DNA of 10,614 nt from Cellvibrionales bacterium (lineage in GTDB: Bacteria; Pseudomonadota; Gammaproteobacteria; Pseudomonadales; JAHEGP01), in assembly GCA_024645065.1 (NCBI GenBank), contig JAHEGP010000092.1, forward strand, positions 1-10,614. Direction: 5' to 3'. Of this stretch, positions 1 through 6,396 are shown in pieces. The notes beneath the pieces are model-generated. The model did not search any database. It saw only the letters and a list, made by a program, of their open reading frames with translations, and was not told the DNA's origin. The position numbers and the translations under genes are program-made. The stretch's first letter is position 1, and the number at the start of each line of letters is the position of its first letter.

Positions 1-2661
1 CAGTAGATTGCACCGCGCAAATAGAATAGTGACGTTTTTTCGCGCGATCGTTTTTGCAACGCCCAGGGTATCATCAGGGTCTGCCTGACAGGCAACGGGA
101 ATTCCCTCCACCAGTGGCATCAGGCACTGAGTAGTCAGGCCAAGGGCATCACAGGGCGGCCGTTGCGCCAGCATGACGTCATCAAGTTCCGTATTCAACA
201 CGTCGGCTACCTGCTTGATATTGACCATAATATTACGATGAGTAAGCACTACAGCCTGCGACGGCAAGCCGGAACCACTTTGCCGGGCTTGCACCACAAT
301 GGCTGCGTTGTCAGCAATCCTGAGGCGGCGCCCGTAAAAGGCATAGAACCAGCTGACCGGCAATAGAATAAAAAGTGCTTTAGCTGACAATGAGCGCCAC
401 AGCGGGATTCGATTGCCGCAGTCGTCGACGTAGCCGATAGCGGCAGAGAGCGCGGAAAGGTCGACTCCTGCCGCGGCCATCACCTGCAAATAATCGCGCG
501 ATGTAATCAGTTGCTCTACCGATGACAGAGCCATTGCAGACTCCAGACTTTCAAGTCCATCCCGATGATCCAGGTGCACCACCAGGCGACCCCTGAGCAG
601 CACTGCCAGGGTAGTCACTATCGCATCGGAACCAGCGGGTAACAGAATACCCACATTCGAAGCACTTCGAGCCAGCCCCATTGTTTTTGCATGTGTGACA
701 ACCTGTGTCACCAGCTCCATATTGCTCAATCGCTTGCCACCATCATCATCACAACTGATCTCCCAGGGATGTCGCCTTGCGGTGCGAAGCCAGGCCAGGG
801 GTATGGGTTGCAGATGCCCGCTGTAGGCGTGCCAGGCATCCTCGGAAAGCTCAAAGACTTTCTGTTTGAGGTGTTTGGTATCAGTCTCCAGGGGCAATGG
901 CGGTCCGAATGCCACTATCAGGTCGCGGCGGCTTTCGGGGGTTCGCGCCCTGCGTAAACCCTCATCGGCCCGGGAAAAGCTACTACCCCACAAGCCTCGT
1001 AAATAAAAAGGAACAATTACACCCTCGACGACTCCCTCGATGGTGCGCTCGTAGCCGCTATGAAATTTTCCCAATTGGCCATTGCGGCTAATGGCGCCCT
1101 CGGGGAAGAGGCAAACGCACTCCCCCGCTTTCAATAAAAGGTTGATGTCCCGCAGACTGTCCTGGCTGCGGCCGGCAGCTATTGGCACCGCGCCAAAGAC
1201 TTTGAAAAAGGGCTTGAGGTACCAGGTGTCGTAGATTCTATCCAGCATCACAAATCGCAGGGGCCTCGGGCAGGCAATCTGGACCAATGCCCAATCAATC
1301 CATGATATGTGATTCCCCAACAATAGGGTCGGGCCTGCTCTGGGAATATTCTCAAAGCCAATCACTTCGACATGGTAGCGGCGCTTCAGAACGCCCATGG
1401 CGATGATACGAACCAGCGAATGCGGAAGCTTGCGCACGGTATAGCCCGTGCCGACGATGGCGACTGCGGTCAGTATGTAAAACAAACCCACACTATCGAT
1501 TCCAAACAGGGCGAATACCACCGTTAGAATCAGCGCGCCAAGCATGGCAACGTTCTGGATCCAGTTGTTACCCGCGAGGACCGTACCTACCTGCTCTTCT
1601 CTTGCGTGAAACTGGATCAGCGCATTCAATGGAACAATAAACAGACCGCCCATAACACCCACCAGGATAAAGGCGAAACCCATGCTGTAAGGGCTGGCCA
1701 ATCCTGGCAGTGCTGCGATGCCAATGGCGATTCCCAGCGCGCCGACCGGTATCAAGCCCGTCTCTATATAGTTTCTGGATGCCTTGCCGGCGATGAGTGA
1801 GCCGATGACGATGCCTATCCCGGAGCAGGCCAGAATCCCCTGGATCACAATGGTGTTGGTAATGTCCAGCGTGTCCTTGGCAAACGCGGGAAAAGCCGCC
1901 AGCATCACCTGGGATATGGCCCAAAAAGTGGCGAGCCCGATGATCGATAGCCAGATGGTGTTGTTGTGCCACAGGACCTTCAGATTGCGCCCAAGGTACT
2001 GCAAGCTCAGGTACGGGCCCAGCCGGAAGACTTCCTCGGTGCGGGTGGTTTGACGGGCAGGTAGCAGTGAAGTGGTGAACCACTCCACCAGCGACAGCGC
2101 AACCAGCACCCATCCGATCGGCGCTACCAGTGTCATGATATCGTTGGTGGTATCCGGGCCCTGCCCTTGCAGCAGCCTTTCGAACAAAATCGAAAAGACA
2201 AAAGTTCCCAGCAATATGCCGGCAATGGTGACGGCCTGCACCCGGCCATTTGCCGTCGCCAGGTTCTCATTACCGACAAGTTCCTTGATATAGCCATATT
2301 TTGCCGGACTGTAGATAGCACTCTGTACCGCCAGCGCAAAGGTGAGGCCAAACGATGCCCAGAACCAACCCTGATAGTAACAAAAGGTAATCAGCAGAGT
2401 GGCGATGACCGCGATCAGAGCGGAATAGCGAATGATCAGGTGTTTGGCAAAGCGGTCGGCAAGATACCCACTGGGGGAGAACAACAGGATAAAGGGGAGC
2501 AATATAAGGCCGTTGACGATCGCGGTAAGTACCACCTGCTGCTGGCCGTCGTAGGTTTTGAAAATGGTATTCTGTATGACAATTTTGTGCCCGAGATCGA
2601 CAAAAGCATTGACAAAAACCACCACGGTGTAGGGGATGAAGCCCTTCTGCTTTAACGCCAT
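1..2661 (-). CDS. MFS transporter / PlsC acyltransferase / AMP-ligase-like fusion (LplT-Aas type), 3' end cut by window
   Basis: Partial CDS, 887 codons visible, open to the window edge with no stop. It probably imports lysophospholipids across the inner membrane and re-acylates them, combining the roles of E. coli LplT and Aas. Residues 1 to about 415 are a polytopic MFS domain, with the loop signature GYLADRFAKH at 65-74. Residues about 425-620 are a PlsC-type acyltransferase, with the HX4D catalytic pair H451/D456 (NHISWIDW) and FPEG at 519-522. From about 650 an acyl-ACP-synthetase-like (AMP-binding) domain starts, but its phosphate-binding loop is not canonical (residues 794-804, QSGSGLPSQAV, no PKG lysine). 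ATG at 2661 is chosen because AAGGA lies 7 bases upstream. Family members with all three domains are around 1,100 residues or more, so roughly 250 residues should lie outside the window. Domain identity is firm; activity of the ligase part is doubtful. Confidence 0.9.
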   Translation of the reverse strand, partial: MALKQKGFIPYTVVVFVNAFVDLGHKIVIQNTIFKTYDGQQQVVLTAIVNGLILLPFILLFSPSGYLADRFAKHLIIRYSALIAVIATLLITFCYYQGWFWASFGLTFALAVQSAIYSPAKYGYIKELVGNENLATANGRVQAVTIAGILLGTFVFSILFERLLQGQGPDTTNDIMTLVAPIGWVLVALSLVEWFTTSLLPARQTTRTEEVFRLGPYLSLQYLGRNLKVLWHNNTIWLSIIGLATFWAISQVMLAAFPAFAKDTLDITNTIVIQGILACSGIGIVIGSLIAGKASRNYIETGLIPVGALGIAIGIAALPGLASPYSMGFAFILVGVMGGLFIVPLNALIQFHAREEQVGTVLAGNNWIQNVAMLGALILTVVFALFGIDSVGLFYILTAVAIVGTGYTVRKLPHSLVRIIAMGVLKRRYHVEVIGFENIPRAGPTLLLGNHISWIDWALVQIACPRPLRFVMLDRIYDTWYLKPFFKVFGAVPIAAGRSQDSLRDINLLLKAGECVCLFPEGAISRNGQLGKFHSGYERTIEGVVEGVIVPFYLRGLWGSSFSRADEGLRRARTPESRRDLIVAFGPPLPLETDTKHLKQKVFELSEDAWHAYSGHLQPIPLAWLRTARRHPWEISCDDDGGKRLSNMELVTQVVTHAKTMGLARSASNVGILLPAGSDAIVTTLAVLLRGRLVVHLDHRDGLESLESAMALSSVEQLITSRDYLQVMAAAGVDLSALSAAIGYVDDCGNRIPLWRSLSAKALFILLPVSWFYAFYGRRLRIADNAAIVVQARQSGSGLPSQAVVLTHRNIMVNIKQVADVLNTELDDVMLAQRPPCDALGLTTQCLMPLVEGIPVACQADPDDTLGVAKTIARKNVTILFARCNLL

Positions 2662-2689
2662 CGATGAGTCCTTTGTTTCCTATGCTCGC

Positions 2690-2711
2690 GCTGGCAGATA
2701 TTTTTGCCGGC
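2690..2711. promoter_or_regulatory. Imperfect inverted repeat in divergent intergenic region (possible operator)
   Basis: Arms GCTGGCA (2690-2696) and TGCCGGC (2705-2711) are inverted around an 8-base spacer, with one mismatch in seven pairs. They lie in the 128-bp gap between the fusion gene and the divergent HTH regulator. A weak minus-strand promoter (TTGTAT at 2719-2724, TATCTG-like -10 beside the repeat) would overlap it. A role as operator for the HTH protein is inference from position only. Confidence 0.3.
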
Positions 2712-2789
2712 AGCTACCATACAACTAAATGCAGAAACTTTCGCGGCTTTTAGCGCCGAATAACAGCAGTTTTCCTGCGAGGTGGACCA

Positions 2790-3524
2790 ATGGCCCAGGT
2801 TGCAGCCCTGGTGGCAGCGCTCAAATCGGCACTCAAGTCCGCTCATCTCACGTACGCCAGCGTCGCGGCCGCCATGGGACTCTCCGAGTCATCCGTTAAA
2901 CGCAAGTTTTCGCGCCAGGAATTCAGTCTCGCGGAACTCGACCAGATATGTTCGTTCTGCGGCATGGAATTTTCCGAGCTCGTAAAATTGATGGAGCAGC
3001 GCAAAGACAGACTGCAAACCCTGACAGTCGAGCAGGAGCGTGAGATAGCCGAAGATCTGGCATTGTTAGTGGTTGCTGTTTGCGTATTGAACCGCTGGAG
3101 CTTCGACAATATTATCGAGTTCTATGTTTTCAAACCCCATGAGCTGATCCAGCAACTGGCAAGACTCGACCGCCTGAAAATTATAGAACTGCAAGCAAAC
3201 AACCGTATCAAGCTACTGGTAGCGCCCAACTTCAGCTGGCTACCCAACGGTCCTATCCAGCAGGTATTCCTGAAAGCCATCCAGCAGGACTTTTTCAGTG
3301 CTCGCTTCGAGCGTGAGGATCACGAACTGATCGTACTCAACGGTATGCTTTGTGACAGCTCCAATGCGGAGTTAAGACGAAAAATGGAGCGCTTTGCCCG
3401 GGAGTTCGATCAGCTCAATCAGGAGGATAGCAGCCAACCTTTTCATTCCCGCCACGGTTACACCGTAGTCCTTGCCCTGCGCGACTGGCGCTACCACAAG
3501 TTCGCCTCTCTGCGCCTCGATTAG
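2790..3524 (+). CDS. Helix-turn-helix (XRE/Cro-like) transcriptional regulator
   Basis: 244-residue cytoplasmic protein. The N-terminus (about residues 5-70) has a Cro/C1-type helix-turn-helix: residues 21-40 read as helix (TYASVAAAMG), turn, then recognition helix (ESSVKRKF), followed by a supporting helix containing FSLAELDQIC. The remaining 170 or so residues are mixed alpha/beta with no cofactor motif I can name; a stretch around 100-150 (SFDNIIEFYV to RIKLLVAPNF) resembles the small winged-helix-like second domain of some XRE regulators. The ATG is preceded by GAGGTGG at a normal distance. The gene diverges from the lysophospholipid transport/acylation fusion, and such arrangements often reflect local control, so that gene is the first candidate target. 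The effector is unknown. Confidence 0.8.
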   Translation: MAQVAALVAALKSALKSAHLTYASVAAAMGLSESSVKRKFSRQEFSLAELDQICSFCGMEFSELVKLMEQRKDRLQTLTVEQEREIAEDLALLVVAVCVLNRWSFDNIIEFYVFKPHELIQQLARLDRLKIIELQANNRIKLLVAPNFSWLPNGPIQQVFLKAIQQDFFSARFEREDHELIVLNGMLCDSSNAELRRKMERFAREFDQLNQEDSSQPFHSRHGYTVVLALRDWRYHKFASLRLD

Positions 3525-3688
3525 ACTCACCCAAGCCATTTCGGTAGCGGCTGTCAATACGCCGGGTATTGCACGATGCCACTTTTATGGCAGCGATTGC
3601 GGCACCCTTTTTGGCGCTCGATACTCGTCCCTGTCAACAATGTTAAGACCTTAAGAACGTCATCTCAGCCAACCTGGAGGTACTCGAC

Positions 3689-3964
3689 ATGGATAAGTAT
3701 GAATTGAATAGCAGCTCGTCTTCCTGGGACTTTTTCGTCAAGCTTGCGTTTGCCCTGGCCATAGGCTCTACCCTGCTCGGGATATATATGCTGCCGGGCG
3801 AAATGGTGATCAAGGGCTATTTCCTCATCAGCACCTTTTTTCTGGTTTTCTCTACCATCACCCTGTCGAAAACCATTCGCGACAAGCACGAGGCGGAGCG
3901 CCTGCACAACAAGATTACCGAAGCTCGCACCTCGAAAATCATTCGCGACATGGATATGGAATAG
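3689..3964 (+). CDS. YiaA/YiaB-like two-helix inner membrane protein
   Basis: 91-residue membrane protein. Two hydrophobic segments are clear, about residues 14-35 and 41-60, separated by a very short turn. The second is followed by KTIRDKHE (61-68), which resembles the lysine/arginine-rich sequence after the helix pair in the YiaA/B two-helix family (pattern KGYF...TLSKTIRDK). E. coli YiaA has two copies of this unit; this protein has one, plus a charged cytoplasmic tail (68-91) that could be helical. GGAGG lies 8 bases before the ATG. The downstream pspA-like gene starts 11 bases after the stop, so the two are almost certainly co-transcribed. This suggests a membrane anchor or partner for the PspA-like protein; biochemical function is unknown. 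Confidence 0.75.
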   Translation: MDKYELNSSSSSWDFFVKLAFALAIGSTLLGIYMLPGEMVIKGYFLISTFFLVFSTITLSKTIRDKHEAERLHNKITEARTSKIIRDMDME

Positions 3965-3975
3965 GAGACATTGTC

Positions 3976-4671
3976 ATGACTATATTGACCAAAATCCAAA
4001 CACTTTTTCGCGCCAATCTCCGCGAGGCCGCACAGACACTTACCGATGCCAACGCCGTGCGTATCTACCGACAGGAAATTGTTGACGCACAAAACCTGCT
4101 AGCCCGGCGCAAGGGAGGACTTGCGGCCATGATTGCCAGCCGTAAAGACCTTGAAAACGAAATCGCCGGCGCAAAAAGCCGAGCAGAAAAACAAGAACAG
4201 GCGATCAAAAGAATTCCACCGGATGAACGCTCAGATAAGTTGCTGTTGATGGCGGCAACCGATATCGCAGCCGCCCAAACACTAGCCGACGAATTGGGCC
4301 GGCGACATGTCGAATTGAGTCAGCGGATTAACGCCGAAGAGGTCACACTGCGTAAACTGATCACCGAAATCCGCGAGCACAGTCGTGAACTCAAATTGCT
4401 TAAAGCACAAATTTCCAGCACCAACCCGGCAACCGCACCCCACTATGAAAATAGCGTCGCGGCCCAACTTGCAACGCTGCGGGAAAGCCGAGCCAGTTTG
4501 TCGAGTGCGGCATCGACTATTGACACAAGCGAAGCCAGCATGGAGGAGATGCTTGAGAGGGTCGACGCAAGCCCCTTCGAAAGGGAGATCAGGAATTCAG
4601 GAAAAAGTGATAGGGAATTGTTGGTGAACAGCGTGTTGTCGAGGCTGAAAGCCATCGACAAACCGGGTTAG
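3976..4671 (+). CDS. PspA/IM30 family protein (YjfJ-like)
   Basis: 231-residue, highly charged, almost wholly helical protein with no signal peptide or membrane span. This fits the PspA/IM30/Vipp1 (bacterial ESCRT-III-like) family, which assembles on the cytoplasmic face of the inner membrane and stabilises it under stress. Visible features are an amphipathic N-terminal helix (MTILTKIQTLFRANL), a long coiled-coil region at about 25-150, a low-complexity linker around 155-165 and a short C-terminal helix (LLVNSVLSRLKAI). Length and the C-terminal VLxRLK element match E. coli YjfJ (232 residues) better than PspA itself. Translation is set by AGGAG (3963-3967), which overlaps the upstream stop codon. 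No pspF, pspB or pspC gene is nearby and I found no sigma54 promoter, so control differs from the E. coli psp operon. Confidence 0.85.
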   Translation: MTILTKIQTLFRANLREAAQTLTDANAVRIYRQEIVDAQNLLARRKGGLAAMIASRKDLENEIAGAKSRAEKQEQAIKRIPPDERSDKLLLMAATDIAAAQTLADELGRRHVELSQRINAEEVTLRKLITEIREHSRELKLLKAQISSTNPATAPHYENSVAAQLATLRESRASLSSAASTIDTSEASMEEMLERVDASPFEREIRNSGKSDRELLVNSVLSRLKAIDKPG

Positions 4672-4968
4672 TTTTTGTATCGCTCCCCGGTTCCAGCGGC
4701 AAGCAGGGAGAATTTTGGTCTTTAGTTCGCTGTCGAAGGTATTGACGCCTCGGCCTCGGGCGCTGGTGCGTTTTGTTCAAGGGCACCGCGACTGGTTTAA
4801 ACAACGCATTGGTTAATAGGGTGCGGGGCATTTATGGCCAGGGTAAAGGTCATGGCGGTTAAGATTGGGGATCGGATTGAGCGGAGATCAGGAAAGGGGC
4901 TGCGGGAAGCCCCGATACAACATCGAGTCACGCCTGGTGCCACTTCCCTGGTCATTCGTCGACCAAAT
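4672..4968. other. Convergent intergenic region
   Basis: About 300 bases between the converging pspA-like gene and the exported-protein gene. No ORF here looks real: the plus-strand frame from 4834 runs antisense through the exported-protein gene. Apart from the GC-rich hairpin at 4896-4913 there is only a weak CTCCC/GGGAG pairing near 4684-4711, followed by AATTTT, which might terminate the pspA-like transcript. Confidence 0.5.
4896..4913 (-). terminator. Possible intrinsic terminator of the exported-protein gene
   Basis: A perfect 6-bp GC-rich stem (GGGGCT / AGCCCC) with a 6-base loop. Read on the minus strand it is followed by TTTCCT. It lies 55 bases after the stop codon of the minus-strand gene ending at 4969. 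The T-tract is short, so termination may be weak. Confidence 0.45.
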
Positions 4969-5742
4969 CTAGCGCCGGCACCCCTTGAAACAGAATCTAG
5001 GCTCGGTGAAATACATCAAGCCGAATTCGACACCGGCCCCGCCGGAACCGTTGAACGCATCCGAGTAAGTCAACGCGGCCACCCACTTGGGGCTCTCCCA
5101 GCGCACGCCAAAACGGTAACTGGGCGGCGCATAGGCCTCTCCTGTCGTACCGAACACCTCCGCGACAACCGCCGATTGGGGTATCACGTGGTAAACAGCA
5201 ACTCGGCTGGTGTAGGTAAACCCCCAGGCGGTTTGGCCGGTTTGCTCCTTGTCTAAATTGGCCACGACACCCGGCAGCACATCCAGCAAGACCTGGTCAT
5301 CCATGAATCCGTAGGTGCCAACGCCCATTATCCACCAGGACTGCCAATCATTCGCCACCTCGCCTTCGTCGAGGTGCTCCGGGAACATGCCCGTTCCACC
5401 CAGAAGTGCGTAACCGGTTTTGCCGTTCTCACTCTCGCTTAGCCGTCGCTTCACATACAGACTGGTGGCGGTGAAACTTTCCGTGTTGATGCGGGGGTCG
5501 TCGTAGTATTGAACCAATTGGACGTTGAACTCCCACTCCGGTACCAGGGCAGCGATGGCATAAATCTGTGAATACTCTTCACCAACCGACAACACGGCGG
5601 TGGCTACGCCATGGGGGGCGACCCACTGGTTGTCACCTGCGAACTGCTGTGCCTCGGCACGCTCGCCGGGGAGAGCGAGGCAGAGCCAAAGTGCTGCCAA
5701 CCAAACTCCGGTCGAAAGCTTGTATTCTTTTTTCAATGTCAT
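4969..5742 (-). CDS. Exported hypothetical protein, likely beta-rich (possibly outer membrane)
   Basis: 257 residues from the start I prefer. I do not recognise a named family. A Sec signal peptide is clear: basic n-region MTLKKEYK, hydrophobic core at about 12-25, and AEA cleavage site at 29-31 before QQFA. The frame stays open upstream to an ATG at 5946, but that start would bury the signal peptide 68 residues in, so ATG 5742 is used. The mature part alternates polar and hydrophobic/aromatic residues in short segments (YAIAALVPEWEFNVQLVQYY, WGFTYTSRVAVYHV, YRFGVRWESPKWVAALTYS, GAGVEFGLMYF), which fits antiparallel beta strands and perhaps an outer-membrane barrel. Against a standard barrel, the chain ends in FCFKGCRR rather than a terminal aromatic residue. 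It is monocistronic, with a hairpin after its stop and a palindrome upstream. Confidence 0.7.
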   Translation of the reverse strand: MTLKKEYKLSTGVWLAALWLCLALPGERAEAQQFAGDNQWVAPHGVATAVLSVGEEYSQIYAIAALVPEWEFNVQLVQYYDDPRINTESFTATSLYVKRRLSESENGKTGYALLGGTGMFPEHLDEGEVANDWQSWWIMGVGTYGFMDDQVLLDVLPGVVANLDKEQTGQTAWGFTYTSRVAVYHVIPQSAVVAEVFGTTGEAYAPPSYRFGVRWESPKWVAALTYSDAFNGSGGAGVEFGLMYFTEPRFCFKGCRR

Positions 5743-6100
5743 TGTGCCCGCCACTCTGGATCCATCACACCGGAATTCCGGTGCAGTTGCATCGATCGAA
5801 GTTCGTATCCCGAGGGGCGGTCGATTGACTGGTACGAATTCGACAATTTGACGCTCTTTAGACTGGGGTAGAATCGCTGGCCAGCTACTCGGTATATTGA
5901 TTACCCCCGAGCCGATCACCAATGCTTTCAGCCGCTGCCTTGGCAATACCCGCTCCCCGCCATACCGTAGCCATTGGGCGCCTCAATCCCGATCCTGACC
6001 TGCTGACCACTGACCCGGACAAGGTGCAAGCTGCTGCACACTTTAGGCAATTCTTCTCGCCGATGCTCTCAAGAATATCCTATTGATTTATATAGATAAT
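5743..6100. other. 358-base intergenic region with palindrome, long-range inverted repeat and a doubtful small ORF
   Basis: This stretch is upstream of the minus-strand exported-protein gene and downstream of the minus-strand tRNA-Arg. It holds the 16-bp palindrome at 5768-5783 and an inverted pair TTCGTA (5802-5807) / TACGAA (5832-5837). It also holds a 54-codon plus-strand frame (5922-6086) with no convincing ribosome binding site, and one copy (5985-6000) of a short sequence repeated at 8181. I see no strong promoter for the 5742 gene and no terminator after tRNA-Arg. Confidence 0.5.
5768..5783. repeat. 16-bp perfect palindrome upstream of exported-protein gene
   Basis: CACCGGAATTCCGGTG is fully self-complementary. 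Its near edge is 25 bases upstream of the ATG at 5742, so it lies in the promoter or 5' leader of that gene. It may be a binding site for a dimeric regulator. No regulator gene lies next to it. Confidence 0.6.
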
Positions 6101-6177
<77 letters not shown>

Positions 6178-6190
6178 TGAACAAGCTCGC

Positions 6191-6218
6191 ATTATATGTC
6201 CGCTTTTAGAACATACAA
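6191..6218 (-). promoter_or_regulatory. sigma70-type promoter of tRNA-Arg
   Basis: Minus strand: -35 TTGTAT (6213-6218), 16-base spacer, -10 TATAAT (6191-6196, perfect consensus). Transcription would start near 6184, about 7 bases before the mature tRNA 5' end at 6177. Confidence 0.7.
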
Positions 6219-6306
6219 CCGTTGGAGGGTTTGTCGCAGCGGTTATTAGAATCCGGAAATTTATGGCTGGCCGTGTTGCTGTCGCGTCACCGGACACATC
6301 CCTGCC

Positions 6307-6335
6307 TTGCCGGCCCCAATGCTTGGCAGTAGATT
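6307..6335 (+). promoter_or_regulatory. Candidate promoter of the hydroxylase gene
   Basis: -35 TTGCCG (6307-6312), 17-base spacer, -10 TAGATT (6330-6335), each matching four of six consensus positions. It would give a leader of about 55 bases before ATG 6397. Confidence 0.4.
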
Positions 6336-6396
6336 GCTTTTACGGTAGCTTTGGCACCGTAATCGCTGCAATGGTGCTTGGAAGAGCCTGTATTTT

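Noticed and set aside
1568..2113. 181-codon minus-strand frame inside the MFS domain
   Set aside because: It is an alternate frame of the large fusion, which reads continuously with MFS and PlsC motifs in its own frame.
3540..3660. sigma54 promoter upstream of the YiaA-PspA operon
   Set aside because: TGGCAG...TTGC near 3588 has the wrong spacing between GG and GC (two bases short), and TTGCA near 3569 has no GG at -24.
4834..5256. 140-codon plus-strand open frame
   Set aside because: Overlaps the exported-protein gene antisense and has no ribosome binding site or recognisable domain.
5743..5946. Upstream extension of the exported-protein gene to an ATG at 5946 (325 residues)
   Set aside because: It would place a clear signal peptide 68 residues inside the protein, and the added sequence has no protein-like character. 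The palindrome also lies within it. ATG 5742 is the better start.
5922..6086. 54-codon plus-strand frame ending just before tRNA-Arg
   Set aside because: No ribosome binding site, no recognised sequence, and an in-frame stop shortly upstream. It contains one copy of the short direct repeat. Too weak to call a gene.
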